Assembly: GCA_927417275.1 (NCBI GenBank)
Contig: CAKMJV010000031.1
Span: 30,947 to 94,946, forward strand
Direction: 5' to 3'
Length of the DNA: 64,000 bases
Origin: an uncultured Clostridia bacterium
GTDB taxonomy: Bacteria; Bacillota; Clostridia; Peptostreptococcales; Acidaminobacteraceae
Part shown: piece after piece, positions 63,964-64,000 of the stretch
Numbering within the stretch: the stretch's first letter is position 1
Layout: every line of letters starts with the position of its first letter
Position numbers and translations under genes: made by a program
Notes under the pieces: generated by a model
Database searches by the model: none
The model's input: only the letters and a program-made list of their open reading frames with translations
What the model was told of the DNA's origin: nothing

Positions 63964-64000
63964 TCTAGATTTTGTTTTCGTCTCAGTTATGCCTGAATTT

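Noticed and set aside
1..64000. Mobile elements, CRISPR, prophage, rRNA
   Set aside because: No transposase, integrase, repeated spacers or long direct repeats were seen; genes are of housekeeping type throughout.

Overview
This 64 kb window is chromosomal DNA from an anaerobic, low-GC, Gram-positive fermenter, most likely a member of the Clostridia. I saw no phage, transposon, CRISPR array, rRNA or tRNA. The grounds are mostly GGAGG-type ribosome binding sites, AT-rich intergenic DNA, a trimeric NAD-linked [FeFe] hydrogenase, WhiA, WecG/TagA and CsaB cell-wall genes, FtsEX with a LytM hydrolase, and tryptophanase. A group near Fusibacter or Acidaminobacter is possible, but that is an impression, not a result.

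Layout. 1-1853: end of a CysQ-like phosphatase, a HAD hydrolase with an odd start, a Ves/HutD protein. 1847-6217 (mostly minus strand): OmpR-type two-component system, two paralogous DUF4342 membrane proteins, a small alarmone-hydrolase-like HD protein, and between them a plus-strand candidate small RNA. 6294-8334: acpS, alr, mazF-type toxin. 8398-13579: DUF5693, csaB, a WecG/TagA transferase and an S1-domain protein (envelope polymer and translation). 13721-16732: a LonB-like protease facing a 5-formyl-THF cyclo-ligase. 16916-21099: ftsE, ftsX, a LytM/coiled-coil murein hydrolase, a C-terminal processing protease and a small membrane protein. 21224-27965: uvrB-uvrA-uvrC behind a strong promoter and a LexA-like box.

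28210-37182 is the energy-metabolism block: hydC, a [2Fe-2S] protein, hydB and hydA, then tmk, then a six-gene module (DRTGG, ATPase, HydS-like Fe-S protein, DRTGG, PHP, ATPase) that looks like a redox or H2 sensing pathway. Both transcription units carry a match to the Rex (NADH/NAD+ sensor) operator. 37194-39182: a small membrane protein, a class D-type sortase, and a secreted transglutaminase-like protein preceded by two tandem GEMM-I (cyclic-dinucleotide) riboswitches that differ at the ligand-selectivity base. 39354-41192: typA.

41313-45015: an isolated operon of TadE/TadG-like pseudopilin proteins with a small kinase and a zinc ribbon, driven by a perfect TTGACA-17-TATAAT promoter. 45268-48179: a pantothenate operon (panG, panB, panC, panD) behind a structured leader with an attenuator. 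48276-55344: murB, a PHP phosphatase, rapZ, yvcK, tnaA (with its own leader and terminator), a Nudix hydrolase and whiA. 55341-63856: a solute-binding lipoprotein, dnaE, pfkA, pyk and a ferredoxin-type aldo/keto reductase in one apparent operon.

The most notable items are the tandem G20/A20 GEMM riboswitches, the Rex-linked hydrogenase and sensor units, the C-rich-loop small RNA, the pan leader, and the structured leader of tnaA.
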